A stretch of DNA of 64,000 bases from Octadecabacter temperatus (lineage in GTDB: Bacteria; Pseudomonadota; Alphaproteobacteria; Rhodobacterales; Rhodobacteraceae): positions 2,232,001 through 2,296,000 of the forward strand of contig NZ_CP012160.1 of NCBI RefSeq assembly GCF_001187845.1, in the 5' to 3' direction. This document shows positions 25,606 through 34,228 of the stretch, piece after piece. Within the stretch, counting starts at the first letter, position 1, and the number at the start of each line of letters is the position of its first letter. The notes under the pieces are model-generated. The model was not told the DNA's origin. It did not search any database and saw only the letters and a program-made list of their open reading frames with translations. Made by a program: the position numbers and the translations under genes.

Positions 25606-26269
25606 TGGTAAAATCTGGATTTGGGGGGGGGCATTTATCGCCCTCCTGACCCTTAGCAAATTCATTCCTTTCTACATCTTGGCCGTTTTTATCGTTGCAG
25701 GCGTTTTGGCAGCGATCCTCTGGGACAGCCGCCGCAAATCAGCGCCGCCCAAACGGACTGTTGAGCCGAAACCAGCGGGAACTTTCAAAACACCACTTGG
25801 CGCTGTGCGGGTCTTTGACGATCTGGACGTGCACAAGACCCTACATCTAAGGCACGCGGACGGCGTTACCTTTGTGGAGGTCGAACTTCAGAATAACGGC
25901 GATGCCCCCCTTGGACCGCTCTCTTTTGAGCTCGCTATCACCTTCTCCAATTTCTTTGGAAATCCGGCAAAAAGCGGAAACCACTTGGACGGCTTCGTGC
26001 TTTCCCCTGCACCCGAGCCAATAACGCTTACCCCCAAAGAACAGCGTAAGTTCATCGTTTACCGCTCAGATGCTCCGTCAAGTTTGCCATCGGGCGAGGG
26101 CCGGCATGCGCGTATTCAGGCAGTACTGAATGATCTAAAGACCGCGCCCGACCTCATCAGCTATCTCGAAAACGATAGAACCGAGGCCTTCCATCTAAAC
26201 CTGAGGGTCGGCGATCACAGCCACACGGCATATCTCACAGGGGCGCAGATCAACGGACAACGACCTTAG
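25592..26269 (+). CDS. Membrane-anchored protein of unknown function
   Basis: A 225-residue protein starting inside the last codons of prpE (14-bp overlap). Two closely spaced hydrophobic segments (about 8-24 and 27-44) are followed by a basic linker DSRRKSAPPKRTVEPKP. A soluble beta-rich domain follows (VRVFDDLDVHKTLHLRHADG, then GDAPLGPLSFELAITFSNFF). A run of nine G bases at 25623-25631 falls in codons 11-14 and is a possible slippage site. No family recognised. Ends convergent with nadK by a 4-bp overlap. Confidence 0.65.
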   Translation: MQKGDGKIWIWGGAFIALLTLSKFIPFYILAVFIVAGVLAAILWDSRRKSAPPKRTVEPKPAGTFKTPLGAVRVFDDLDVHKTLHLRHADGVTFVEVELQNNGDAPLGPLSFELAITFSNFFGNPAKSGNHLDGFVLSPAPEPITLTPKEQRKFIVYRSDAPSSLPSGEGRHARIQAVLNDLKTAPDLISYLENDRTEAFHLNLRVGDHSHTAYLTGAQINGQRP

Positions 26270-27051
26270 GCAAACTGTTCCCGGATAAGACGTTCTTCCA
26301 AACCATGCCCCGGATCAAACAAGATACGGTGCTCAATCTCGGGTGCAGACCAAACTTCGACCGAAGCCACGTCTTTGACCGAAATGCCATCTGCATCCGC
26401 ATTCACGGGTCGTTTGTCGGCGTTGGTCACTTCAAATGTCACGCGCGCGCCCTGTGGCAGCAACGCACCGCGCCAGCGACGCGGGCGGAATGGCGCAACG
26501 GCAGTCAGGGCCAACACGTTTGACCCAATCGGCACGATTGGCCCGTGGGCAGAATAGTTATAGGCGGTTGATCCGGCGGGCGTAGACAGCAGCGCACCGT
26601 CACACACCAGTTCTTCCATGCGCATTTTTCCATCAACGTGGATACGCAATTTCGCGGCCTGCGGTCCGGCGCGCAGCAGGGAAACCTCATTAATCGCCAG
26701 TGCCTTATGCTCAGTTCCGTCCACACAGGTCGCAGCCATGTGCAACGGATTGATCACCTCTTCTTCCGCCTTCGCGAGACGGTCCCGCAGTCCTTGGGCC
26801 GAGAAACTGTTCATCAAAAAACCAACTGTCCCGCGGTTCATCCCGTAAACGGGCGCGGGCAGATGCTGGGTGCCGTGCAGGGTTTCCAACATGAAACCAT
26901 CCCCGCCAAGGGCGACGATAATGTCCGCATCTTCAACAGAAACGCCGCCATACTGCGACGTCAGCGCGGCCTTGGCCTGCTGCGCGATTGGCGCATCGCT
27001 GGCCACAAATGCGAGCTTGGCTTGCTTGGATTTATCAACGGACATGGGCAT
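26266..27051 (-). CDS. nadK: NAD kinase
   Basis: A 261-residue cytoplasmic enzyme phosphorylating NAD to NADP. The GGDG motif appears in IIVALGGDGFMLETLH, the NE pair in LAINEVSLLR, and the glycine-rich strand in LSTPAGSTAYNYSAHGPIVP. A much longer open frame exists, but MPMSVDKSKQAKLAFVASDA is the family-like start; an ATG two codons later is also possible. It is divergent from glyA. NADPH supply links it loosely to the malic enzyme and glyA neighbours. Confidence 0.92.
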   Translation of the reverse strand: MPMSVDKSKQAKLAFVASDAPIAQQAKAALTSQYGGVSVEDADIIVALGGDGFMLETLHGTQHLPAPVYGMNRGTVGFLMNSFSAQGLRDRLAKAEEEVINPLHMAATCVDGTEHKALAINEVSLLRAGPQAAKLRIHVDGKMRMEELVCDGALLSTPAGSTAYNYSAHGPIVPIGSNVLALTAVAPFRPRRWRGALLPQGARVTFEVTNADKRPVNADADGISVKDVASVEVWSAPEIEHRILFDPGHGLEERLIREQFA

Positions 27052-27217
27052 ACTTTCGAGGTTGAAACCTGTTGTCCCCCGCCGCCAGTAGAAACGCAAG
27101 TCGCACAACAGCGCGAACCTGTCGGGATCGATATAAAGATAATGAAGAATTTGGGGTTTTATGCAGCATAGGGACAGCTTATCAGCGACCCCAATGCATG
27201 CTCCAAAGGATATCGCT

Positions 27218-28513
27218 ATGACTGCTGCCACAAAAGACAAAGGTTTCTTCACCGAAAGCCTTTCCACCCGTGATCCAGAAATTGCTGCCGCAATTGGCGC
27301 CGAACTTGGCCGTCAGCGCAACGAGATCGAGTTGATCGCATCCGAAAACATTGTCTCCGCCGCCGTTATGGAAGCCCAAGGCAGCGTGATGACGAACAAG
27401 TACGCCGAAGGTTACCCAGGCCGCCGCTACTACGGTGGCTGCCAGCACGTTGACGTCGCTGAAAACCTCGCGATTGACCGTGCCAAGCAGTTGTTCAACG
27501 TTGAATACGTAAACGTTCAGCCGAACTCAGGCTCCCAAGCCAACCAAGGTGTCTACCAAGCGTTGATTAAGCCGGGCGATACCATCCTAGGCATGTCACT
27601 GGACGCTGGTGGTCACCTCACACACGGTGCCAAGCCAAACCAGTCCGGCAAAATATACAACGCCGTCCAGTACGGCGTGCGCAAGCAAGACAGCCAACTG
27701 GACTACGACCAAGTTCAAGAACTCGCGACTGAGCATCAGCCAAAGCTGATCGTTGCAGGTGGGTCCGCGATCCCACGCATCATCGATTTCAAGCGCATGC
27801 GCGAGATTGCTGACAGCGTTGGTGCTTACCTTTTGGTCGACATGGCCCACTTTGCAGGTCTGGTCGCGGCAGGCATCTACCCGTCCCCGTTCCCACACGC
27901 CCACGTCGCCACCACAACAACGCACAAAACATTGCGCGGCCCACGCGGTGGTATGATCGTCACCAACGACGAAGCACTGGCGAAAAAGTTCAACTCAGCG
28001 ATCTTCCCAGGCATCCAAGGTGGCCCACTGATGCACGTCATCGCGGGTAAAGCCGTGGCCTTTGGCGAAGCACTGCGCCCTGAGTTCAAAGCCTACCAAA
28101 AGCAGGTTGTAGCAAACGCGCAGGCGTTGGCGGACCAGTTGATGAAGGGTGGCCTCGACATCGTCACAGGCGGTACAGACAGCCACGTGATGCTTGTTGA
28201 TCTGCGTCCAAAGGGCGTGAAGGGCAATGAGACAGAACACGCACTGGAACGCGCCCACATCACTTGCAACAAAAACGGCATCCCGTTTGACCCTGAAAAG
28301 CCTATGGTCACGTCCGGTGTGCGCCTTGGCTCCCCTGCGGGAACGACACGCGGTTTCACGGAAGTTGAATTCCGCATGATCGCGGATTGGATTGTCGAAG
28401 TGGTCGACGGGTTGGCCGCAAACGGCTCAGACGGCAACGCTGAGGTTGAAGCCAAGGTCGCGGCTGAAGTCGAAGCACTGTGTCAGAAGTTCCCGATGTA
28501 TCCAAACCTTTGA
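27218..28513 (+). CDS. glyA: Serine hydroxymethyltransferase
   Basis: A 431-residue PLP enzyme interconverting serine and glycine with tetrahydrofolate. [32 protein letters not shown] and the PLP lysine motif [16 protein letters not shown] are intact. The true ATG at 27218 stands seven bases after AAAGGA, so the 19 extra upstream codons are not translated. A strong terminator follows at 28535-28564. Confidence 0.97.
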   Translation: MTAATKDKGFFTESLSTRDPEIAAAIGAELGRQRNEIELIASENIVSAAVMEAQGSVMTNKYAEGYPGRRYYGGCQHVDVAENLAIDRAKQLFNVEYVNVQPNSGSQANQGVYQALIKPGDTILGMSLDAGGHLTHGAKPNQSGKIYNAVQYGVRKQDSQLDYDQVQELATEHQPKLIVAGGSAIPRIIDFKRMREIADSVGAYLLVDMAHFAGLVAAGIYPSPFPHAHVATTTTHKTLRGPRGGMIVTNDEALAKKFNSAIFPGIQGGPLMHVIAGKAVAFGEALRPEFKAYQKQVVANAQALADQLMKGGLDIVTGGTDSHVMLVDLRPKGVKGNETEHALERAHITCNKNGIPFDPEKPMVTSGVRLGSPAGTTRGFTEVEFRMIADWIVEVVDGLAANGSDGNAEVEAKVAAEVEALCQKFPMYPNL

Positions 28514-28534
28514 TGCTCTGCACAAATCGTAATC

Positions 28535-28564
28535 AAAGCCGCCGTGGACATCCGCGGCGGCTTT
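28535..28564 (+). terminator. Rho-independent terminator of glyA
   Basis: A perfect 10-bp stem AAAGCCGCCG / CGGCGGCTTT with a ten-base loop starts 22 bp after the glyA stop and runs into GGCTTTT. Confidence 0.85.
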
Positions 28565-28579
28565 GGCTTTTCTAGCACC

Positions 28580-29428
28580 ATGCAAAACCCAAGCACCTTT
28601 GAGACACGTATCGAACGCCCTGTCCGCGCACGCCTGCCTGTTCGCACAGCAGGCCCCGTGGTTTTCATCCTTAAACACGCGTGGGCGTGCCTGTTCGCCG
28701 GCCTCATCCTGATCGCTGTCATCGGCACCAAAGCCGTCTGGTCCTCTGATTGGCACATCAACCGCTATGACGCGCTCTTTGGCATCGCTCTGGCGATCCA
28801 AATCGCCATGTTGGCGTTTAAGCTAGAGACTTGGCAAGAAGCCAAAGTCATCGCCCTGTTCCACATCACAGGCACCGCGATGGAGTGGTTCAAAGTTAGC
28901 GCTGGATCGTGGGCCTATCCCGAGGACGCGATTTTCATGTTCCTTGGCGTGCCGATGTTCAGCGGGTTCATGTACGCCTCTGTGGGCAGTTACGTCGCCC
29001 GCGTGATCCGGCTGTTCGATCTTCGCTTCACGCCCTACCCGCCGTTCTGGATGACCGTGGTGCTAGCTGTGGCAATCTACGTGAACTTCTTCGCCCATCA
29101 CTTCGTGCCAGACATCCGCTTAGTGCTGTTTGCTGCCACTGCTGTCCTGTTCTGGCAAACCCGCGTGGTGTTTGAACTGGGAAAAACCTACGCGATCCCC
29201 CTGCCCTTCGCCGTCCTTTTCGCAAGCTTCTTCCTATGGATCGCGGAAAACGTCGGCACCTTAACCGGCACGTGGGTCTACGCGGGCTCAGCGGCGTTCC
29301 AGATGACGTCGTTCAGCAAAATGGGCAGTTGGTATCTGTTGCTTTATGTGGCCTTCGTCACGGTCACAATCGTCGTTCGTAACCCGCTTGATATCAAAGG
29401 AATCCGCGCCATAACAGGTAAGCCATAA
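28580..29428 (+). CDS. DUF817-family integral membrane protein
   Basis: A 282-residue membrane protein with about eight helices. Conserved stretches such as TGTAMEWFKVSAGSWAYPED, MFLGVPMFSGFMYASVGSYV and FFAHHFVPDIR match the DUF817 (YoaT-like) family of unknown function. Several His, Glu and Asp residues within helices could bind an ion. An upstream in-frame start exists, but it lies inside the glyA terminator, so I use the ATG at 28580. Overlaps the convergent gene at 29394 by 35 bp. Confidence 0.8.
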   Translation: MQNPSTFETRIERPVRARLPVRTAGPVVFILKHAWACLFAGLILIAVIGTKAVWSSDWHINRYDALFGIALAIQIAMLAFKLETWQEAKVIALFHITGTAMEWFKVSAGSWAYPEDAIFMFLGVPMFSGFMYASVGSYVARVIRLFDLRFTPYPPFWMTVVLAVAIYVNFFAHHFVPDIRLVLFAATAVLFWQTRVVFELGKTYAIPLPFAVLFASFFLWIAENVGTLTGTWVYAGSAAFQMTSFSKMGSWYLLLYVAFVTVTIVVRNPLDIKGIRAITGKP

Positions 29429-29765
29429 GTGCGGCGAACACGATAATCAGATTAAAACTGATCACGCCCAGTATGCCCAATACACGGGTCTTACGGCGTT
29501 CTTTCGGATCGATGGATTTTAGATGCGCAACCAACAAGTCCCGCGCTTTCACAGCCTTAGCTTCGTCAATCATCAAACGAAGTTTCGGGTGTGCCATCAA
29601 CTGGCTCGCCTGCGCCAGATAGCGTCCTTCGCGGTGCGCCCATTTCGGCAACAACCGTCCCGCCCGCGCCAACGCCTTTTCCAGCGTCCGGCCCTTGATG
29701 CGCAGTCTCTCTTCGATAAGGCTCTGAACCTCATCTGCGTACTTGTTAACAGAATCCCCAGTCAT
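29394..29765 (-). CDS. Small tail-anchored protein of unknown function
   Basis: A 123-residue basic protein beginning MTGDSVNKYADEVQSLIEER. It is mostly helical and lysine/arginine rich (LRIKGRTLEKALARAGRLLP), with one C-terminal transmembrane helix (VLGILGVISFNLIIVFAALM) that could anchor it with the bulk in the cytoplasm. A TTG 20 codons upstream is an alternative start; neither has a strong ribosome binding site. No family recognised. Convergent overlap with the DUF817 gene. Confidence 0.6.
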   Translation of the reverse strand: MTGDSVNKYADEVQSLIEERLRIKGRTLEKALARAGRLLPKWAHREGRYLAQASQLMAHPKLRLMIDEAKAVKARDLLVAHLKSIDPKERRKTRVLGILGVISFNLIIVFAALMAYLLWRGFL

Positions 29766-29830
29766 ACGTTCAGGCTTAACGACCACGCAGCACCCTTTCA
29801 ATTCGCACGCTTTGCGCTTACTCAAAAGCG

Positions 29831-30559
29831 ATGCTGAATATCCTCACCTACGGCGACCCTTCGCTCCCGAAACTTCTCATCGCACATGGCCTATTTGGGT
29901 CCGCGCGCAACTGGGGCGTCATCGCCAAACGCCTTTCTGACACCTACCACGTCATCACGCCCGACATGCGCAACCACGGCGCAAGCCCTTGGCATGACAC
30001 GCAAAGCTACTTTGACATGGCAGATGATCTGGCCGAATTACTGGACGAACCCGCATACGTTGTCGGCCATTCAATGGGCGGCAAAGCCGCGATAGTCTTG
30101 GCGCTGAAGCACCCGCACCTCATTCGTAAGCTCGTCGTCGCGGATATTGCGCCTGTTGGCTACAGCCATTCCCAAACTCAACACATCAACGCCATGCGCG
30201 CCGTTGATCTGCAAGCGGTTGAACGTCGCTCTCAGGCGGGTGAAACACTGGACCCAGACGTCCGCGACTTCCTGCTGCAATCCCTTGATGTGAAAGAAAA
30301 ACGCTGGACCCTGAACCTAGATGTGCTTGAGGCCGAGATGCCCAAGATCATCGGCTTCCCAGACGTCACAGGCGCCTTTGACGGGCCAACCCTGTTCCTA
30401 TCCGGCGCCGACAGCGACTACGTCGCGCCAGACCACCGCCCCGTCATAAAATCGCTGTTCCCCAAAGCCCGCTTCGCCAAACTACCGGACGCAGGCCACT
30501 GGCTCCACGCACAAAAACCGCGCGAGTTCGAAGCAACCCTGCGCGCCTTCTGCGTCTAA
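29831..30559 (+). CDS. Alpha/beta hydrolase (YbfF-like esterase)
   Basis: A 242-residue hydrolase. The oxyanion region HGLFGSARNW, the DMRNHGASPW motif, the nucleophile elbow VVGHSMGGKAA (Ser), the acid in LFLSGADSDYV and the catalytic His in PDAGHWLHAQ form a complete triad. The pattern is that of YbfF-type esterases that act on short acyl esters or acyl-CoA. Substrate unknown. Its stop overlaps the convergent micro-ORF at 30556-30636. Confidence 0.88.
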   Translation: MLNILTYGDPSLPKLLIAHGLFGSARNWGVIAKRLSDTYHVITPDMRNHGASPWHDTQSYFDMADDLAELLDEPAYVVGHSMGGKAAIVLALKHPHLIRKLVVADIAPVGYSHSQTQHINAMRAVDLQAVERRSQAGETLDPDVRDFLLQSLDVKEKRWTLNLDVLEAEMPKIIGFPDVTGAFDGPTLFLSGADSDYVAPDHRPVIKSLFPKARFAKLPDAGHWLHAQKPREFEATLRAFCV

Positions 30560-30636
30560 AGATAACAGGACGTCAAAAACACCAACAACGACGCGCCGCC
30601 AGCGGCAGCAAGAAAGGCGTGTGGAAGATAATACAT
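30556..30636 (-). CDS. 26-residue single-helix membrane micro-protein
   Basis: A short open frame beginning MYYLPHAFLAAAGGASLL and ending FLTSCYL forms one hydrophobic helix. GAGGAG stands seven bases before its ATG, a near copy of the AGGAGCC-x-CCTC leader of the 60-residue membrane protein upstream at 30705-30887, 68 bp away on the same strand. The good ribosome binding site and hydrophobic composition support translation, but no homologue is known to me. It shares three bases with the end of the convergent hydrolase gene. Confidence 0.5.
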   Translation of the reverse strand: MYYLPHAFLAAAGGASLLVFLTSCYL

Positions 30637-30704
30637 GGCCGGCTCCTCATGTGGTCATGAAGGTAATACGGCCCAGCCCCAAACTTCCGTCGCGCGTTTC
30701 GGGA

Positions 30705-30887
30705 TTATTTCCCCGTCATCGCCTTGGTGACGTAATAGGTCAGCGGCAGTGCCAGAACAAAGCCCGCCACAGCCGCAATCAGGATCGGCCACATGGTGTC
30801 ATATCCCGTCACCAGCGCCGCAATAACGAACGTCCCCGCCAGTGATGAGCCGACGATAGAATAAAGAATGGAAGCAAGCCGAAGCAT
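30705..30887 (-). CDS. 60-residue membrane protein with two helices
   Basis: A small inner-membrane protein with two hydrophobic segments (about 4-26 and 33-52) and a basic end (TYYVTKAMTGK). The central reading is LASILYSIVGSSLAGTFVIA. GGAG precedes the ATG. Similar short proteins occur in many Rhodobacteraceae and, as I recall, are sometimes mislabelled CTP synthetase; the true function is unknown. An FNR/Dnr-type box centred 88 bp before the start suggests induction at low oxygen. Probably cotranscribed with the 26-residue micro-protein. Confidence 0.75.
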   Translation of the reverse strand: MLRLASILYSIVGSSLAGTFVIAALVTGYDTMWPILIAAVAGFVLALPLTYYVTKAMTGK

Positions 30888-30967
30888 GAGGTGGCTCCTT
30901 AAGTGTCAATCAACGCCGCGCACGTGCGCGCGTGTGGGGAGATTGGCATGGATCAGAGCCTGCGGCT

Positions 30968-30981
30968 TTGATGTGGGTCAA
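30968..30981 (-). promoter_or_regulatory. FNR/Dnr-type binding site
   Basis: TTGATGTGGGTCAA fits TTGAY-N4-RTCAA, the site of FNR/Dnr regulators, exactly. It lies 81-94 bp upstream of the start of the 60-residue membrane protein gene. If it acted at -41.5, transcription would begin near 30933 with a leader of about 46 nt. Confidence 0.6.
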
Positions 30982-30999
30982 GGATGGGGGGTGAGGAAA

Positions 31000-31539
31000 T
31001 TACTTTTTCTTTGCAGCAAGTAAGTTGAATACTTGAGCCAATTTAAGAAGATTTCCAGAGACAGCAACGGCAACCATCAAACCATAAGACATTAAAAAAA
31101 AGCCAAACCAAGACAAAAGATCCACAGAGAAGGCTTGTGTCAAAAGAACCGCGAGTAGAGATAGTGTTTGCAAGAGAATAAAATGGAAAAAACTTGCTGA
31201 TGTCTTCATGTATAAGGAGTCAGCCGCTCCACTCTCCTGTATCCGTTCCATCAGTTTTTCATTGGAAAAGGCCAGTAAGATCGCCATTCCGCCCAACGAA
31301 AATGACATCAGGCTTGGAATTATTTCTACGGCAGAGCTGGTCCAGATACGCTCATTTTCAACTTCTTCATTCCAGATTGGATAGCATAAAAAGGAGAAAA
31401 AAAGACTCAGCCAAAAATACCATGAAGTCAGTAAGGCCGGCCAACCGCCATAAAGCCTGAAGTAGACCTGAAAAGCATTCAGATCAGAAATATCGTCACT
31501 CTCCCGCAACACTTCTAACCCCTGCAGAATCCGTTCCAT
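31000..31539 (-). CDS. Four-helix membrane protein of an AT-rich accessory pair
   Basis: A 179-residue membrane protein with an amphipathic, acidic N-terminus (MERILQGLEVLRESDDISDL) and four hydrophobic helices (near 32-57, 72-91, 115-134 and 137-160). It ends in a basic tail (LLAAKKK). GAGGA lies before the ATG at 31539, which sits 44 bp inside the end of the upstream DUF4747-like gene, so the two are translationally linked. Base composition is clearly more AT-rich than the flanking housekeeping genes, a sign of transfer. Not recognised as a family. A membrane effector of a two-gene system is one possible reading. Confidence 0.6.
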   Translation of the reverse strand: MERILQGLEVLRESDDISDLNAFQVYFRLYGGWPALLTSWYFWLSLFFSFLCYPIWNEEVENERIWTSSAVEIIPSLMSFSLGGMAILLAFSNEKLMERIQESGAADSLYMKTSASFFHFILLQTLSLLAVLLTQAFSVDLLSWFGFFLMSYGLMVAVAVSGNLLKLAQVFNLLAAKKK

Positions 31540-32338
31540 CAACGTCCTCAACTCGAACGATAACGGTCGGGTAATCGCTTGTCGAGGCTTCCACAGATTT
31601 CCCATCTGCATCTTTTCCTTTGCCTCTCACAAGTCCATCAAGCGCAGCCGCCTGCGCCATAAGTTTACTCCGAGCATTAAGGACTAGTGAACGAAAACTC
31701 GGGGCTCTTTTCAGAGTTTTGACAACTTCTTTGGCATGTTGGTCCTCCAACTCTTCGTCTAAGATCGCCTTCGCTTCTGGTGAAATTGTATCCGGATTTG
31801 GCCTGAATATCTTTATCTCAACCATCGATAGATTCTCGATTTCCAATATCTTTTCAACGCTATCCGAAGCCGGAACAATCTGCACTCTTAGCTCGTCGAC
31901 GAGATCTATAGCAGCCTCACTCAAAGCCTTTTGAAACGCTACTTCTGCACGACGCGGGGAGACATTTTTTCCTTCATCGTTATTTAGCTCTAAGAAAAGG
32001 CGATGGTTTCCGACATTGAACGCGAACTGAAAGGTCCGGCTATTGAGACCTTTGTCAGTTGGTATAGTAACGTCATTACTACTACTCAAAGGAACTTCAA
32101 CGAAATCGGTCAGGCTTACGACATTTGAGTCTGGGTCAACTGCCATCCAGATTACAAGTCTGCCGGTAAACACATTCCCTCTAGTTGCAGATATGGGTGT
32201 AATGGCAGCGTAATAATCACCCCAGTATTTGACCCCGACACCTTCGGCAGCCTCAAAAATCTTTCGGTAGATATCAGAAGGATGAGGTTGCGCCACAACA
32301 TTAAACACGCCGTAACGTTTCGTTTTAGACTTCGCCAT
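31496..32338 (-). CDS. DUF4747-like protein of an AT-rich accessory pair
   Basis: A 280-residue soluble protein. The N-terminal reading RYGVFNVVAQPHPSDIYRKI, then VKYWGDYYAAI, then NHRLFLELNNDEGKNVSPRR resembles what I remember of DUF4747 proteins, as do EIENLSMVEIKIFRPNPDTI and the end block GKGKDADGKSVEASTSDYP. The length also fits that family (about 270-310). No catalytic motif is evident. It overlaps the downstream membrane-protein gene by 44 bp, and both are AT-rich. DUF4747 has no established function that I can state; a role in defence or stress response is inference from gene organisation. Confidence 0.6.
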   Translation of the reverse strand: MAKSKTKRYGVFNVVAQPHPSDIYRKIFEAAEGVGVKYWGDYYAAITPISATRGNVFTGRLVIWMAVDPDSNVVSLTDFVEVPLSSSNDVTIPTDKGLNSRTFQFAFNVGNHRLFLELNNDEGKNVSPRRAEVAFQKALSEAAIDLVDELRVQIVPASDSVEKILEIENLSMVEIKIFRPNPDTISPEAKAILDEELEDQHAKEVVKTLKRAPSFRSLVLNARSKLMAQAAALDGLVRGKGKDADGKSVEASTSDYPTVIVRVEDVDGTDSAGVRSVAGE

Positions 32339-32378
32339 AGTTTCTACCCAGTTTTAAATTCAACCCAAGGTAGCACTC

Positions 32379-34175
32379 CTAACTATCCATCTTCAACGCA
32401 GAAATAAACGCTTCTTGCGGAATATCCACTTTCCCAAACTGGCGCATCTTCTTCTTACCCGCTTTCTGCTTATCCAGCAGTTTACGTTTTCTTGACGCAT
32501 CGCCGCCATAACACTTGGCAGTGACGTCTTTGCGCATGGCGGACAGGGTTTCGCGGGCGATGACTTTGCCGCCGATGGCCGCTTGGATCGGGATTTTGAA
32601 CATGTGACGCGGGATCAGGTCTTTTAGCTTTTCAACCATCGCACGGCCACGGGTCTCGGCGCGGTCGCGGTGCACCATCATGGACAGCGCGTCCACGGGT
32701 TCGTCGTTCACCAGCACCGACATCTTCACCAGATTGTCCTCGCGGTAGTCTTTCAGCGAATAGTCGAACGACGCATAGCCCTTGGTCACGGATTTCAGGC
32801 GGTCGTAGAAATCAAATACCACCTCGTTGAGCGGCAGGTCATAAACCGCCATCGCGCGGCTGCCCGCATAGGTCAGGTCTTCCTGAATGCCGCGGCGGTC
32901 TTGGCACAATTTCAGCACCTCACCGAGGTATTCATCCGGCACCAAAATCGTCGCCTTAATCCGCGGCTCCTCAATGTGGTCCACATGGGTCATGTCGGGC
33001 ATGTCGGCGGGGTTGTGCAAATCGAACGACGTGCCGTCGCGCATGTGAACGTGGTAAATCACAGACGGCGCGGTGGTGATCAGGTCAATGTCATACTCGC
33101 GCTCAATCCGGTCGCGGATCACTTCGAGGTGGAGCAACCCAAGGAAACCACAGCGAAAGCCAAAGCCAAGCGCGGCAGAGGATTCCATCTCAAAGCTAAA
33201 CGAGGCATCATTCAACGCCAGCTTATCAATCGCTTCACGCAAGTCTTCGAACAGGGCGCTGTCCACAGGGAACAAGCCACAGAAAACAACAGGTTGCGCA
33301 GGCTGGAAGCCCGGCAGCGGTTCAACTTCTTCGCGCTGATGGGTGATCGTGTCGCCCACCCGCGTATCGCGCACCTGTTTGATTGAGGCCGTCAGAAAGC
33401 CGATTTCGCCCGGCCCAAGCTCATCCACGGGGGTCATTTCTGGGCGGAACACGCCGATGCGATCAACGTGGTGAATGGTGTCGTTGGACAGGAATTTAAC
33501 CTTCTCGCCCTTCTTCAGCTTACCATCAATAATGCGCACCAAAACGATCACGCCGAGGTAGCTGTCATACCATGAATCCACCAGCATCGCCTTCAGCGGC
33601 GCATCCACGTCGCCCGTTGGGGCAGGCAGGTGCTGCACGATGGCCTCAAGCGTTTCATTAATGCCTTCACCGGTTTTGGCGGACACCGCGATGGCACCAG
33701 ATGCATCAATACCGATCACGTCCTCAACCTGCTCCGCGACGCGGGACACATCACTTGCTGGAAGGTCGATCTTATTGAAAACAGGAACGATTTCATGGTC
33801 CGCATCGATGGCATGATAGACATTCGCCAGCGTCTGCGCCTCAACCCCTTGGGTGGAATCCACCACCAAAAGCGAACCTTCGACCGCACGCATAGACCGC
33901 GAAACCTCATAGGCGAAATCCACGTGACCAGGGGTGTCGATCAGGTTCAACACATAGGCTTCACCGTTTTGCGCCGTGTAATCAATGCGCACCGTGTTGG
34001 CCTTGATGGTAATCCCGCGCTCACGCTCGATATCCATACTATCAAGCATCTGCGCCTTCATATCGCGTTCCGCCACGGTATTCGTGGACTGGATCAAGCG
34101 ATCAGCAAGCGTGGATTTACCATGGTCAATGTGCGCCACGATGGAGAAATTGCGGATGTGAGAAAGTGCTATCAT
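32379..34175 (-). CDS. lepA: Elongation factor 4 (LepA)
   Basis: A 598-residue translational GTPase that acts on the ribosome. G1 is [15 protein letters not shown]3 is [15 protein letters not shown]4 is NKIDLP. The C-terminal LepA-specific domain is present ([20 protein letters not shown], then [20 protein letters not shown]). The length is canonical. It is flanked on both sides by AT-rich accessory genes on the same strand, so it is a core gene sandwiched between probable insertions. Confidence 0.98.
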   Translation of the reverse strand: MIALSHIRNFSIVAHIDHGKSTLADRLIQSTNTVAERDMKAQMLDSMDIERERGITIKANTVRIDYTAQNGEAYVLNLIDTPGHVDFAYEVSRSMRAVEGSLLVVDSTQGVEAQTLANVYHAIDADHEIVPVFNKIDLPASDVSRVAEQVEDVIGIDASGAIAVSAKTGEGINETLEAIVQHLPAPTGDVDAPLKAMLVDSWYDSYLGVIVLVRIIDGKLKKGEKVKFLSNDTIHHVDRIGVFRPEMTPVDELGPGEIGFLTASIKQVRDTRVGDTITHQREEVEPLPGFQPAQPVVFCGLFPVDSALFEDLREAIDKLALNDASFSFEMESSAALGFGFRCGFLGLLHLEVIRDRIEREYDIDLITTAPSVIYHVHMRDGTSFDLHNPADMPDMTHVDHIEEPRIKATILVPDEYLGEVLKLCQDRRGIQEDLTYAGSRAMAVYDLPLNEVVFDFYDRLKSVTKGYASFDYSLKDYREDNLVKMSVLVNDEPVDALSMMVHRDRAETRGRAMVEKLKDLIPRHMFKIPIQAAIGGKVIARETLSAMRKDVTAKCYGGDASRKRKLLDKQKAGKKKMRQFGKVDIPQEAFISALKMDS

Positions 34176-34228
34176 ACCGTGGATATGTAGGGGTTTGACG
34201 GATTTGTCGAGGGGGGAAAGCCCGCTTC

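Noticed and set aside
27052..27217. Possible riboswitch ahead of glyA
   Set aside because: No conserved aptamer core could be recognised in the short leader.
32670..33386. Long plus-strand open frame inside lepA
   Set aside because: Antisense to a clearly coding gene, with a His/Arg/Gln-rich translation typical of shadow frames in GC-rich DNA.
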